64,000 nt of DNA from Nemertoderma westbladi (Eukaryota; Xenacoelomorpha; Nemertodermatida; Nemertodermatidae). Positions 40,111-51,200 of the stretch are shown piece by piece; the stretch's first letter is position 1, and each line of letters opens with the position of its first letter. Location: NCBI GenBank assembly GCA_032718475.1, contig JAUCBJ010003239.1, forward strand, positions 1 to 64,000, read 5' to 3'. The position numbers and the translations under genes were made by a program. The notes beneath the pieces were generated by a model. It searched no databases. It had not been told where the DNA came from and saw only the letters and a program-made list of their open reading frames with translations.

Positions 40111-41439
40111 AGTTTATGCGATTATTCGCAACATTCATATCCCCAAGTTTATTCCTACAGTAATTGTGCTTGTTATATATACCGTTATAGTTAAACTAAC
40201 CCCGGTACTACATCAGGGCTGCTTGGCATAGGTAAAGACTGGTGATTTTGTGCCCCGGTCACTCCAGCAGATACCGTGGTTCTTTTAGCTGTTCAAGTAT
40301 TTTTAACTACTGATTATTTGTTGTATAAGTACTTGTACCTTATTTAGGGTTTAGTGTCGTACAGTGCTTTCCGAAGGTGATTAGTGTGTGGGCAGTATAT
40401 TTGTGTTGTAAAGTGGTTAATAGGCACGTTGGTTCTGGTAGACCGCGGTAATTAACTTCTAGGTAGGAACACTCCGTGATACATAACGTAGTACTTATAG
40501 CGATACGGCTATAAGTCGTCAGACGGTGGTATTTTCCTATCTGGACAACGCAGTATATTTACTACTACTTATTATTTTCAAATACCGCAGTACCCTGTCC
40601 GTTGTAATAACAAGATATTCTAACCCTTTGTTAGGCTGGTTTGTAGACTTCTTGTAAAATTACCCTAAAAAAATTCGTACTTGTAATTTTGTGTTTATTT
40701 AGAGATTGTAATCTCACCCCGAATTGTACGTAATTTGTAGTATTAAGTAACTTAGGTAAATTAGAATTATTTGTTTTAGTGTCCAACAAGTAGCACTTCA
40801 CTGAGAGCGCACAGCTTCTGTGTAGTGACTCCCCCCAGAAATAATAACATTTATTTCAAATATTGACAAAACCCATTAAAACGGGTATATATATTATAAA
40901 TCAACTCAAACCGATTTATAAAATAGTAGGCCTGCCATACAACAATTAGGTCTCAATATCAGTTGGACTACTGCTTAAATAACGGTAATAAAGTAAGTTA
41001 AAGTAACCAAGTAACTCTTAAAATTCAGAAATTCAATTATTCTAAAATAATTGACATACCGGTATTTACAATAGGCTTATTATATTTATTTCAATAAATT
41101 TAGGCTGAAATTATACCGGTATTCTGTAATTAATTCTAGTTCATAATTATACTTATATATACTATAAGAGTAAGCTGTATACCAGTATTCACGATAGGCC
41201 TATTATATATTTATATATACTTGTGCTGAAATTACATACCGGTATTCTGTGACAAATCTAGTCTGTGACAATACTTATATATATACTATAAGCATACCGG
41301 TATTCTAATATATAATATATATATTACGCTACACTGAGTAGCAGTACCGGTAATTAATTACTAGGCTAACAGTGATACTGAATTACTAGACTTGCTTAAA
41401 CTGTAATATAGCAGTAGGCATTCAACTGTACAAATCAAC
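39530..41439 (+). mobile_element. BEL2 LTR and leader, plus-strand copy
   Basis: Matches the reverse complement of 60,075-61,630 through to the gag start. Landmarks are AACCCCCTCGAAAGAATAAG, AACTAACCATTTCGGAGTC and CGCAACATTCATATCCCC. The first 580 bases are a tandem duplication: 39,530-39,819 and 39,820-40,110 share a 290-base unit. I could not fix the LTR boundaries or a primer-binding site. Confidence 0.7.
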
Positions 41440-43924
41440 ATGTCTGACACAAAGCAAAACCTATCAGATAGTCTCCTAGATACAACCATATGTGACCCAG
41501 ACAGGAGTGTGGAATGTGTGGGACCGAAGTTCAACTCAACTCCTACTGTAAGAAAGATCATCCCTCCAGTAGTAATATCAGACCCTAGGCTAGTCCAACA
41601 TCGTAGGTCTATCATAGGCACTCGAGCTCAGGTCAAGCGGGACCAAGAAGCAGCAGAACAGCAACTACCCGCGAGCCAATTTCTCAGCGGCCCGACAGCT
41701 CCAGTAGTGTGGATACTGTAGAGCTGACACCCGAGCACGGAGCAAAGATGACAGATGCGGTTTATTCGGACCCCCTTCTCATCCTTCCTGCAGCCGTGCT
41801 CACTAGGTTATTGATTGCGGTGGAAGAACACCAGATCGATTGGGCGAGAAATAAGCGATCGACTAAAGATAGTTATGCGGGATACACAAGGGAAGAACTG
41901 AAGTCTATTGTCGAGTCGCAATGGAACTTCCCCGGACCCGGACTCCCGTTTGATTTATCAGAAGCTGCCTGGGAAGACATACACAGGATGGGAGTAACCA
42001 AGGAAACCATCGATCCAGCTGTGTGGAAGAGGTCCGCAGCCGGATACGTACAGGGATTCTTCAGCTCCATGGAGCGATTAGAAGAACAACTGTTTCAACA
42101 ACCCCAAGGACCTCAAGAGCAGGGACAGCTGCTTTATCAAGTTAGAGAAAGAATTCTACGAATCAGGCTAATCTTATCGGCCTTTGAGGAGGCTTCTAAA
42201 AGAAGACAACACACATCGTTGCAAGTTGCCGTAAAGACTTGGTTTCAATGGGTGAGTCTCCAGGTTCAAGGAACGGCTCAGTGGAAAGCTCAGCTAGATG
42301 AGCGCTCAACCCATGGAGAATCAACAGACGCCACATTTTCCCAAGTGGAAAGTGAAGCGACAGTGGAGAAACCGCATAAGAGGGATGCTATTAACATCTA
42401 TCTGTCGGACTATCAACGTTTTGTAGGAGATGAAGAGTTGAGGAGAAGACTAGAGGGGCTTAGCCCTAATAGTGAAGGAGCCAAGCTTGTGTTGGACGCA
42501 ATCGATGCGGATAGGATAGCTGCAAACCAAGCTAAATTTGATGAAAGCATCCGCATCCGCTAAGGTTCAAGAAGAACAAGTAAAGAAAAAACGTATAGAA
42601 GATAGAAAGACAGCGGCAGTGGCAGCATCAGTGGCAGGGGCAGAAGCGGAAAGAAAAGCGGCAGTGGCAGTGGCAGCGGCCGAAGCGGAAAGAAAAGCGG
42701 CAGCGGCAGTGGCAGAGGCCGAAGCGGAAAGAAAGGCGGCAGTGGCAGCAGCAGAGGCAGTGGCAGAAGCAGAACGGAGGGCATCTGAAGAGACAACCCA
42801 ACTAGAGTTGGAAAATCTTCAAGAGAGGCAAGACAACTTCAATAAACAGTTAACAGCTAGTAATATGCAGATGATGAGTCGATCTACTCCCAAAAGACAG
42901 GGATATACATCATCTGAGGAAGGCGATACCACTGATACTGAAGGCGGAGGAAATAGATCTCGTCTATGCAGACGTAGAAGAATATCCCACCATCATAAAT
43001 TGCCTGATTTGCCCCCAGCTGTTAGAAGGCAACTAAATAACACAAACTTAGGTAGTACAGAACCCACAGACCAAATAATTAAAATAGAAAGACTCCCTAC
43101 TATAGTAGATGAGCCTGAAATAATTAGGCCTGTTCCCAAAGCCACCCCTTCGGTGATAGAGACACCTGTACTCCCTGAACCTACCTCTAAATTCCCTCTG
43201 CACAGCACTAAGCTATCTGTGCCCCACAGAACCACCCTTGAAAATGTTCATGTCCTGGACTCCGAGCGAAATATTAATGATTTGTCGCCCGTTGTCCCTC
43301 GTCTGCCCGCTACAACGTTGGCGCCTCCCGCTTCGGCGGTCGAGTGGGTAGATGAGGGACGACGGGAGATGGGTCTCCTGCTCGGACAGCTGAGGGAACA
43401 ACAAGGTAAGTGAGAAACCCGTTTCTAGGAGAAAGGTAACACCAGTGTGTTATACAGACGACGGCGAAAGCCAGACTTCTCAAGGAGAGGGTAGCGGGAA
43501 AGACACTGAAAGATCTTATTATGTCAATAAAATGCCTAAAGAACAGGTAAGTAAATTCAAGTCTCGAACCAATGACAGGAGAGAACAGGTAAGAAAAACT
43601 CCTCCTACGTCTCCTAAGAGAATTCAGGTGAGAAAGCCCGAAGAAAGAACGAGTGTGCACAATGTTATTCAAAATAAGGTAAGTAACATCAAACCGAAAT
43701 GTGCGCTATGTGACGGGACCCACCGTTTGAATATGTGTGTTGAATTCCTGAAGAAATCATTAATGGAGAGACGGGAAGTCATGTGGGATAAGCGGTTGTG
43801 TTATAATTGCCTCAGACAAGGACACCAACGGCGAACCTGTTACTCCGACACAAGGTGTGCAAAGTGTGGTGTGAAACATCATATCTTGTTGCACACTGAA
43901 TTTGAGCGAAACAGCCAGAGTCAG
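41440..43924 (+). pseudogene. gag: BEL2 gag, plus-strand copy, multiply broken
   Basis: Collinear with the minus-strand gag at 55,395-60,074, starting at the same ATG. Breaks relative to that copy: a 7-base deletion near 41,679, a 1-base insertion near 42,557 and a deletion of about 1 kb joining at about 43,400, which removes the middle of Gag. Still readable are the N-terminal region (41,709-42,563), an Ala/Glu/Arg coiled-coil-like region with repeated ERKAA units (about 42,600-42,790), and zinc-binding motifs CALCDGTHRLNMC and CYNCLRQGHQRRTC near the end. At 43,924 the gag stops abruptly at the right LTR-like repeat. Confidence 0.85.
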
Positions 43925-45061
43925 TGTTTGCGCTTTTAAGACCTTTGACAGTTTAACCTGCCAAATTAGGATGTCTTTTAGATGATAGATAGTCTTTAGC
44001 CTATGACGAGTATTTGATACACTACATTAGCCGAAGCCAGTCTATGCGCAATCATTCACCCGCTGGATATACCCGGGAGACTGAATTCGGAAGCTTAATG
44101 ATTGATGGTGTAAGCCTACTGTATTATTCGACTGATCGCAATATATAATCTCTGACAAATATTATTCACTTTCGGGAAATATTAACAGTTCCTTTAGGAC
44201 GTGGCGCTCTAAATATGTAAACAGAGTTATGACTTAAACCAGACGCAATGAGATGGCTATAGATTCACGTATATGGCGCATTCTTTAGGAGATGCTTTGT
44301 TATCAGTCACAATCATACACAATGCTGCACAATGCTGCACACCAATCTGCCGACCTTCACTAATTTTAGTCACATACAAAGAGAATAACAGACAATACAT
44401 GTAGGGCCTATAAAATAGCATTAGATTCACTTCACACCACTTAACATAAGTCGCAATCGTTTATATGTAACCGGCCTCTCTAACCTTTAGTATATCAAGA
44501 AGATTGGGGTGTCTGACTATTGATCAGTATTCCAAATATAATCTTCCATCAACAAATATAATGAATAACCGACAGCAAAAGCAGTAATGTTAAGTAAGAT
44601 ATGCATGATATGTTTAGATAACAGATATACGTTCTATAATTAAGCCTACTAATGTTAAGCTAAAGACTGAAATACGGAGGTGCCAAAAGCCGGTGTTCTT
44701 AGGCTCTGGGCAAAAACATAACACTGAATTCATGAGTTTCTGTATCCAACCTCCAACACAGAGTCAAAAAACGCTCTGATTGGTCGACCGTACAAAGAGA
44801 GAACAAAGAACAAAGAAATGTTCGACGTGGCAATATCAGCTGTTAGCCGTCGTCATGGTAGCGACACTGTTTTCAAGAGGATCCAGCTTATTGCGTCACG
44901 AGATTGCGGATTATGTCCTCTAAAGTACAAATACAGAAGAAATGACTTTTATGACCTCTAAAACACCAGTACAGTAAGGACACGGCCTTTTTATGCCTGG
45001 TAAACCAACTACAGAGTACTTTACGGGAAAATAACCGGTTAATTACGCAAAAGCTTTTACA
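43925..45061. repeat. LTR-like repeat, right copy of the inverted pair
   Basis: 1,137 bases, TGTTTGCGC...TTTTACA on the plus strand, the reverse complement of 38,070-39,249. It interrupts BEL2 gag at 43,924. Read on the minus strand it starts TGTAAAAGC and is immediately preceded by the purine-rich CTGGGAGCGG, like a polypurine tract, with the third-ORF relic 80 bases upstream. This fits a 3' LTR of a minus-strand element. The gag does not resume on the other side, so it is not a simple solo LTR insertion. Confidence 0.7.
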
Positions 45062-45139
45062 CCGCTCCCAGAAAATGGGATTTAAGTCTATAAAATATAA
45101 CAAATCACAGTTTCTAAAATATAAAGATACTCTAAACAG

Positions 45140-46640
45140 TTAGTCTTTCTTACGCAGACAGCGTTTATGCAGTTTTTTGAGGTTAGCAAGAGTCCTTTTC
45201 TCTTTGGGGGGAGCCACTTTACTAGGAGGGCCATAACTCCTGGGTGAAGGGTGCAATATGATTGCATCAGAAGATGTAGGATTATGGTCGAGGTATCTGC
45301 CGTTTCGATATGCTTCTCCTCGAGCTGATTTTCCTCCGCTCGTAGCTGGATACGTTCATCCAAAAACTCTCGCAGAGAATAGGATCGTCCAAGTTCGATA
45401 ACTTCTTAGAGATTCTGGATTTCCCGATCGAACTGAGATATAGTTACTTTGTTTACCGCTTGGACTTGCTAGTGCAATTTACGTTTATCTGAACAAGCGT
45501 AAGTTCCCTTTCTGATCTTTGTAGAATAGCGTCTAACTCATTTGGTACAACGCTCTCCGCCACTTTGGTGACAGGTTATATCGTGTTAAGCCGGGACGAT
45601 GGTAAGGGTTAAACAGCGATATTAAATGTCCGCGTCCCAATCCGGCTAGGTAGGATGGGCTAATATCTAGGAAGCCCACAACCGGGGTGCCACCGACTAA
45701 TTGTTCAGGTAACACTAGATCTTTGAGCAGTGAGTACAGCTCGGGAGGATCCGTCATACTAATAGGATCAAGAGTCTCACTAGGGAATGAGGAGGTCTGA
45801 TCGAGTATTCCGAAACTCTGATCATTGGTTTATTTAAGGATCGTCTGAGTCGAACGAGCGTAGGTGATACATCGAACAAGTTTCGTTCGAAACTCCCGTA
45901 AATATAGCGAGTAAAACCGTGTTTAAAGCAATGTCTCCGCGGATGTTTATGTCTTTCCGTTCGTTGGTTGGGTCTTGGGCGTTCATCGCAATAATACCAA
46001 AAACGCACTTCTTGTAGGGGAAACGCGAGTGATCTTTCTCCAGCTTACAATATTCCTCCATCCGTTCGAAACTATCCGGTACAACAGGTAGCGATCGATC
46101 GGCGGTAAGATACATCATAGTGGAATAGAGCCGTTTGAGTTCCACCATGCGGTCATGAGGTATACCTTGAGGATATCGAGTTTCTAGATTCTGTTGACTG
46201 GTAATATCGAGATAGGTTTCTCTCAAGAATTCCAGGTATTTGGTGGAGTCGCTGCGTTTATCCGGCTCTTCGACATCTGCACTTTCGAGTCGGTTTCGAA
46301 TAGAATTTTCGTGTTCGAGTCTCAGTTTATCGTTCCGCTTCCGCTGGGTATGATATTTAAATAAACCATTTCCCTTTGGTGTCTATATCGTTCGTATCGT
46401 GTAGGTCGATAGGATGACCAGTAGTTAAGAAGTCCATATACGTACCATTACGATGCGTATAGCGAGCGGTGAATTTTCTACAGTCTAACCCACGCGCAAG
46501 TTGCTCCCGGGACATTGGCAGTTAGATATAACGACCATCGTCCTCCGTAGTAGTTGGACCAGCGTCGCCGCGTATCAAGCTATCAACAAACGCTTGTAAA
46601 GGTAGAGTATATCGTTCCCTGATACCAAGATCATCTTCTA
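45140..46640 (-). pseudogene. Relic of the BEL1-type third ORF
   Basis: Several minus-strand frames are broken by shifts. The clearest (45,834-46,226, open further upstream to about 46,370) contains RLYSTMMYLTADRSLPVVPD and the following ERMEEYC and KKCVFGIIAM. This aligns with residues about 97-150 of the 951-codon ORF at 29,785-32,640. The end near 45,142 is a Lys/Arg/Pro-rich tail (VAPPKEKRTLANLKK, KRCLRKKD). With only about 1.5 kb against 3.75 kb, and no knuckle or exonuclease motifs seen, the middle is probably deleted. It lies just upstream of a PPT-like tract and an LTR. Confidence 0.6.
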
Positions 46641-47229
46641 TCAACTCAATCATATCTGCTATATAAGTTTATCCATATTATAATGAGTTTATATTTAGGC
46701 GAGCGGGCGTCGCTGCCTACCCCTCTCTGCCCCCGGACAGTGCGAGATCCTCAGCGCTGGTGTACTTTCGCCGATGTGCCTATCGCCAACGTCGTAGCTG
46801 CACAATGACTACAACAACCAGCACGAGCCACTCCACCGTCCGTCCCAAAGGCTTAGATATACTTCAGGTTCTTACTGGAAAGTTAGGGTTACTTTCACAA
46901 TTGCGACTCGCTACTGTAAACACACCTTAGTAGTAACATTCACCTACAAACGCACAAATTCCTCACAACTGCCATAACTGCACACATTCGGGCCATTTGT
47001 CAGTTAGTCAGTACCTTCCAGAATGTCACTGTGTTTATTATGTATCCTTGGATACTAGCAGTGTGCTATTTATTCCGTATGCTATTCAATACGCAAGCCC
47101 TTTATTGTTCTTTTAACTCACTTCTAATTCTAGCGTGGTTGTTGCCATGGTGACATTATGGAAAGCTAGCGGTATAATTAGGGTAATTCTCATGCATACA
47201 GATCTGGGATGCTATTTAATAGTAATTCT
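46641..47229. other. Unique spacer before the BEL3 insertion
   Basis: No gene recognised. A GC-richer piece lies at about 46,700-46,860. Confidence 0.5.
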
Positions 47230-47234
47230 TTAAT
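47230..47234 (+). other. Target-site duplication TTAAT (left)
   Basis: Five bases directly before the 5' LTR, repeated directly after the 3' LTR at 54,346-54,350. Five bases is typical for BEL/Pao integration. Confidence 0.85.
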
Positions 47235-47907
47235 TGTGCAGCTAATTTTGCTGTACATTTTAATTTAAATGTTTTGGTTATGGGAATTTACTGTATGTAA
47301 AAATAAACCACCACGTTAGGATCTAACATGATGTCTGCATGTGCCTGACTTGTAATATTGTCACCGGTATTACTTACTTCTGTACGTGTAGTTTTTGCAT
47401 GTGCATATACCCGTACCGATACTGCAGTACCTTACCGGCAGACCGGTACTACTGCACTGCTGCATCATATAACTATATACAATAAACTCTCTCAACTGAA
47501 GTCTGTATGTAATAATGATACTGTGCTTACCGCCTGCCGATCCAATCACTTTAATGATTGAATTGATCAGTTGATTGTTGCTTATATCTTCTTGTTACCG
47601 ACTACTTTATATCAATTGCTATTTAACTTTTGTTGTATTGCTGCTACCTACATGTTGATCCTACAGTTTGATATACTAATGTCTAAATGTAACTGATGCT
47701 GTAATGCACTAATGATTGTTTTGGCTTTGAGCCTCCCTATGTTAATGAATGAAGAATGTTTAATTGATTGCTTATACTTTCCTTATAACCTACTTACTTT
47801 CTTATTGATTGTCAATTATTATTTTCTGGGATTGCGTTATACTTACTGCTTGCACCTAGCATCTACGTTTATAAATATTAGGGTCAAATACCCAAATTGC
47901 CTCCACA
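47235..47907 (+). repeat. BEL3 5' LTR
   Basis: TGTGCAGCTAATTTTGCTG ... AATTGCCTCCACA, 673 bases. The ORF inside it (47,358-47,561) recurs in the 3' LTR and is not a gene. Confidence 0.93.
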
Positions 47908-48223
47908 TTTTCTTCGAACCGGATAACCGGATACCCGGCCTACTCTACCCTGGCCTACATACCACGGCCTACAATTTTTAATTATACAGTCCACGTTTAC
48001 AAATTCGTTGCTTCTTCATTCTTACATTCAAAGAGAAACCGACATAAAACTGTAAAAGGAAATTCAAAGGTGCGTGTTCCTGTTGATATTACTGTACTTC
48101 CAGACTACAGCTAATGATATTGATTTTGTTGTCAATCTGTCAGTTTACAGTTCTTCTAGTGATTGTTGCTGAAATTCAAGCTGTCAAAAATCAGTAAATA
48201 CGTAATACTGTAATATAAATACA

Positions 48224-51200
48224 ATGAATTCTGATCATGAATCCGAACCCATTGACGTTCAGATCGATATTTTAAAACAGAAACGCAGTACAGAACGTGC
48301 TACTGCTACAACTTTAGTAACACAACTTAAGAATTTCTTCGCAGCTGAGGAATCTAGTATAGATTCTGATGATTTAGCTTATATTACTGAACTAGCTGGA
48401 CGTCAGGTCCAACGTCTTAATAACCTACAATCGCAGTTAATAGATTTGGGCCATTCTGACCCAGATAATAAAGCTGCAAATTATGAGCGTGAATTGGATA
48501 AAGTTTTATTTAAAGCTAACCGTGTCCTGTCACGATTAGATCGTCAGCCAGACAATCGTCTGGGGGATGCTGCATCTTCTACCACAAGTGAATCCAATAA
48601 TGTTAGTGATCCAACTCGTGGACTGCCAAAAATTTCAGTCCCTCATTTCAGTGGGGAATATCTGAATTGGCGATTTTTCTGGGACCAATTCCAGGCCTTG
48701 ATCCATAACCGTGTAGGGCTTAGTGATATACAAAAATTTGTATATTTGAGAGATGCTCTACGTGGTGAAGCCTTAGATGCCCTATCGGGTCTTTCTGCCA
48801 CTTCTTCGAATTATCAGTCTGCCATAAAGATACTTCAAAGACGGTATGGCAACCCTAACATACTTATAGGCATATATGCTAATCAGCTTTGTCAACTCCC
48901 TCCAATTAAGGAGGGAAATATTCCATTGTTTCGCAAAACAATAAATATATTTGAGGGGTCATTACGAGAAATTCGTCAGCTGGCTGCTGAAATTGACCCA
49001 AATCTGGCTATTAAGGACAGTGAAACTGATCCAGCAAATACTTGAGCTACTGCACAATCTCTGGATTTAACGTCATTACTGTTGGCACCTTTGTTATTGC
49101 AAAAGTTACCAGAGCAAGTAGTTCTTGTGTGGAATAGAAACCACTCAACAGATCGCTTTAATCTCAATCTTTTATTGGAATTTGTTATGCAGGAATTGGA
49201 ATCTAGAGAGTCATTGGCATTTTCTGCTTCTTTAACTAAATCAGAACCTACAAAACCTAGTTTTAAAGGTGTTGATAATTATCCATATAAGCCAAAGACC
49301 AAACCCCTAGCTACATCTGCACTTCCAGTAGTTGAAAATCGGACAAATATTGTTTGTCCATTTTGTACTCAAATGCATACACTTCGAAATTGCCCTTCAT
49401 TTCAAAGCAAGTCAATTGAGCAACGTATTGCCTTTCGCCGCAATTCCAATATGTGTTCAAACTGTTTAGGTCCTCATAAACTTAAGGACTGTCGTTCAAA
49501 AGGTTGCTGCTCAGCATGTGGTAGACGACATAACACATTGCTTTGCTTCAAGAAATATGGAACTCCTTCCAAGGTTGCAACTGAACATCCTGTAGATCAG
49601 TTAACAAGTACCGATAAACATTGGAATGGTTCCATTTCCAAACAAAACCACCCTGCAGCAGCATCTCGGCCATCATCTGGGCAAACTTTTAAACCAAGTC
49701 TTTCCGCAACTCCTTGGGTCCCTGGAAGTGTAACTACTCCAAATGATACTTCTATGCCAATTGCTCCAATTAAACCTACTGCAGTAGAACAAAATAACTC
49801 TGTCTTTGTTAAGTTGGCCTTATCTGTCATTTCTTCACCAATGAGCCCTTCCACATGTGGTTATCAGATTTATGTCTATATGGATGATGGCTCCAAAAGA
49901 ACGTATATTAAAAGTCAACTTGCCAATGACCTTAACCTGCCAATATATAATACACGTCAAATGTCTACTGGGTCATTTGCTAATACTGTGACTACACAAG
50001 AATCAAATTATGTTTCATTTAATTTATTCAGCCAGTTTTATGAAGAACCCATTGAGTTTTTTGCTTGGACAGCAAATGACTTATGTCCAGTAATACGCCA
50101 GGAGCGTATTGACCCTCTCCCTTCATTTCTTTCCCACCTTTCAAATTGGGCAGATATTTATGATGGAGGTGAGAGAACCATATCTATAATTATCGGAGCG
50201 GACCAGCTATGGAAGGTTACTGGCGATACCAATTATACCCATAATCCTTCACTTATTGATACCTTCTTCGGGCATGTCCTTTTGGGTCCCTATAGAAATC
50301 CTTCCCTTTGTATACCTAATGAAGTATCACCTTCACTCTTTTTAACTGAACCTCTGGATATTACCCAACTTTGGGATCTGGAAACTGTTGGTATACGAAA
50401 ACATGAAGTTGACCATATTCCATATCCAACTCCTACAGTCTCAGAGGATTGTCCTCCTCATTATAGAGTTCGGTTACCATTCAAGGGTTTACAACGCCCT
50501 GTTTCCAATTACAATCGCATCTTTGCTCAACAGAAGCATTTTACTTCAAAACTAAACTCTGAGGAAAATGATGTCTATACATCCAAAATGTTAAAGCTCC
50601 TTGCTGATGACATAATTGAGCCTGTGACAACTTTCTATAACGTTGGTTTTTTTCTTCCAAATCATTTAGTGAAAAAATCCAATAAATATCGTGTGGTTTT
50701 TAATGGATCTGCTAAAGATACTTCAGGAGTCAGTCTTAATTCCTGCCTAGATCCTGGTCCGAACCTTCTTGCATCACTTGTTGATGTATTTCTAGGTTTT
50801 CGTCTTTATAAACATGTAGTTGTAGCTGACATAGAAGCTGCCTACCACCAAATCGAACTTCACCCAGACGATCGAAAATGGGTAAAGTTTATATGGAATA
50901 ATGTTTCATATCAGTTCAAGAGAACTCCTTTCGGAGTATCATCTAGCTCATTCCTTCTTAATTCAACCGTGCAGTTCCATGCTACTGCAACAGCTCCTCC
51001 AGCATTCGTTGTAGAGCTTTTAAAATCACTATATTGTGATGATGTGATACATAGTAATTCTAATAAACAAAGAGCAATAGAGTTTTTACAATCAGCAATA
51101 AGTATCTTTAGTTTAGCAGGTATGAACCTTCGTCAAGTCTTAAAACCTTCCAAGATTTTGGGAGTTCCATGGAATATTGATACTGATGAGATTTATATAG

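Noticed and set aside
38070-45061. Large DNA transposon with 1.15-kb terminal inverted repeats
   Set aside because: The repeats have TG...CA ends, one lies next to a polypurine-like tract and retroelement ORF, there is no transposase between them and no target duplication. LTR identity explains them better.
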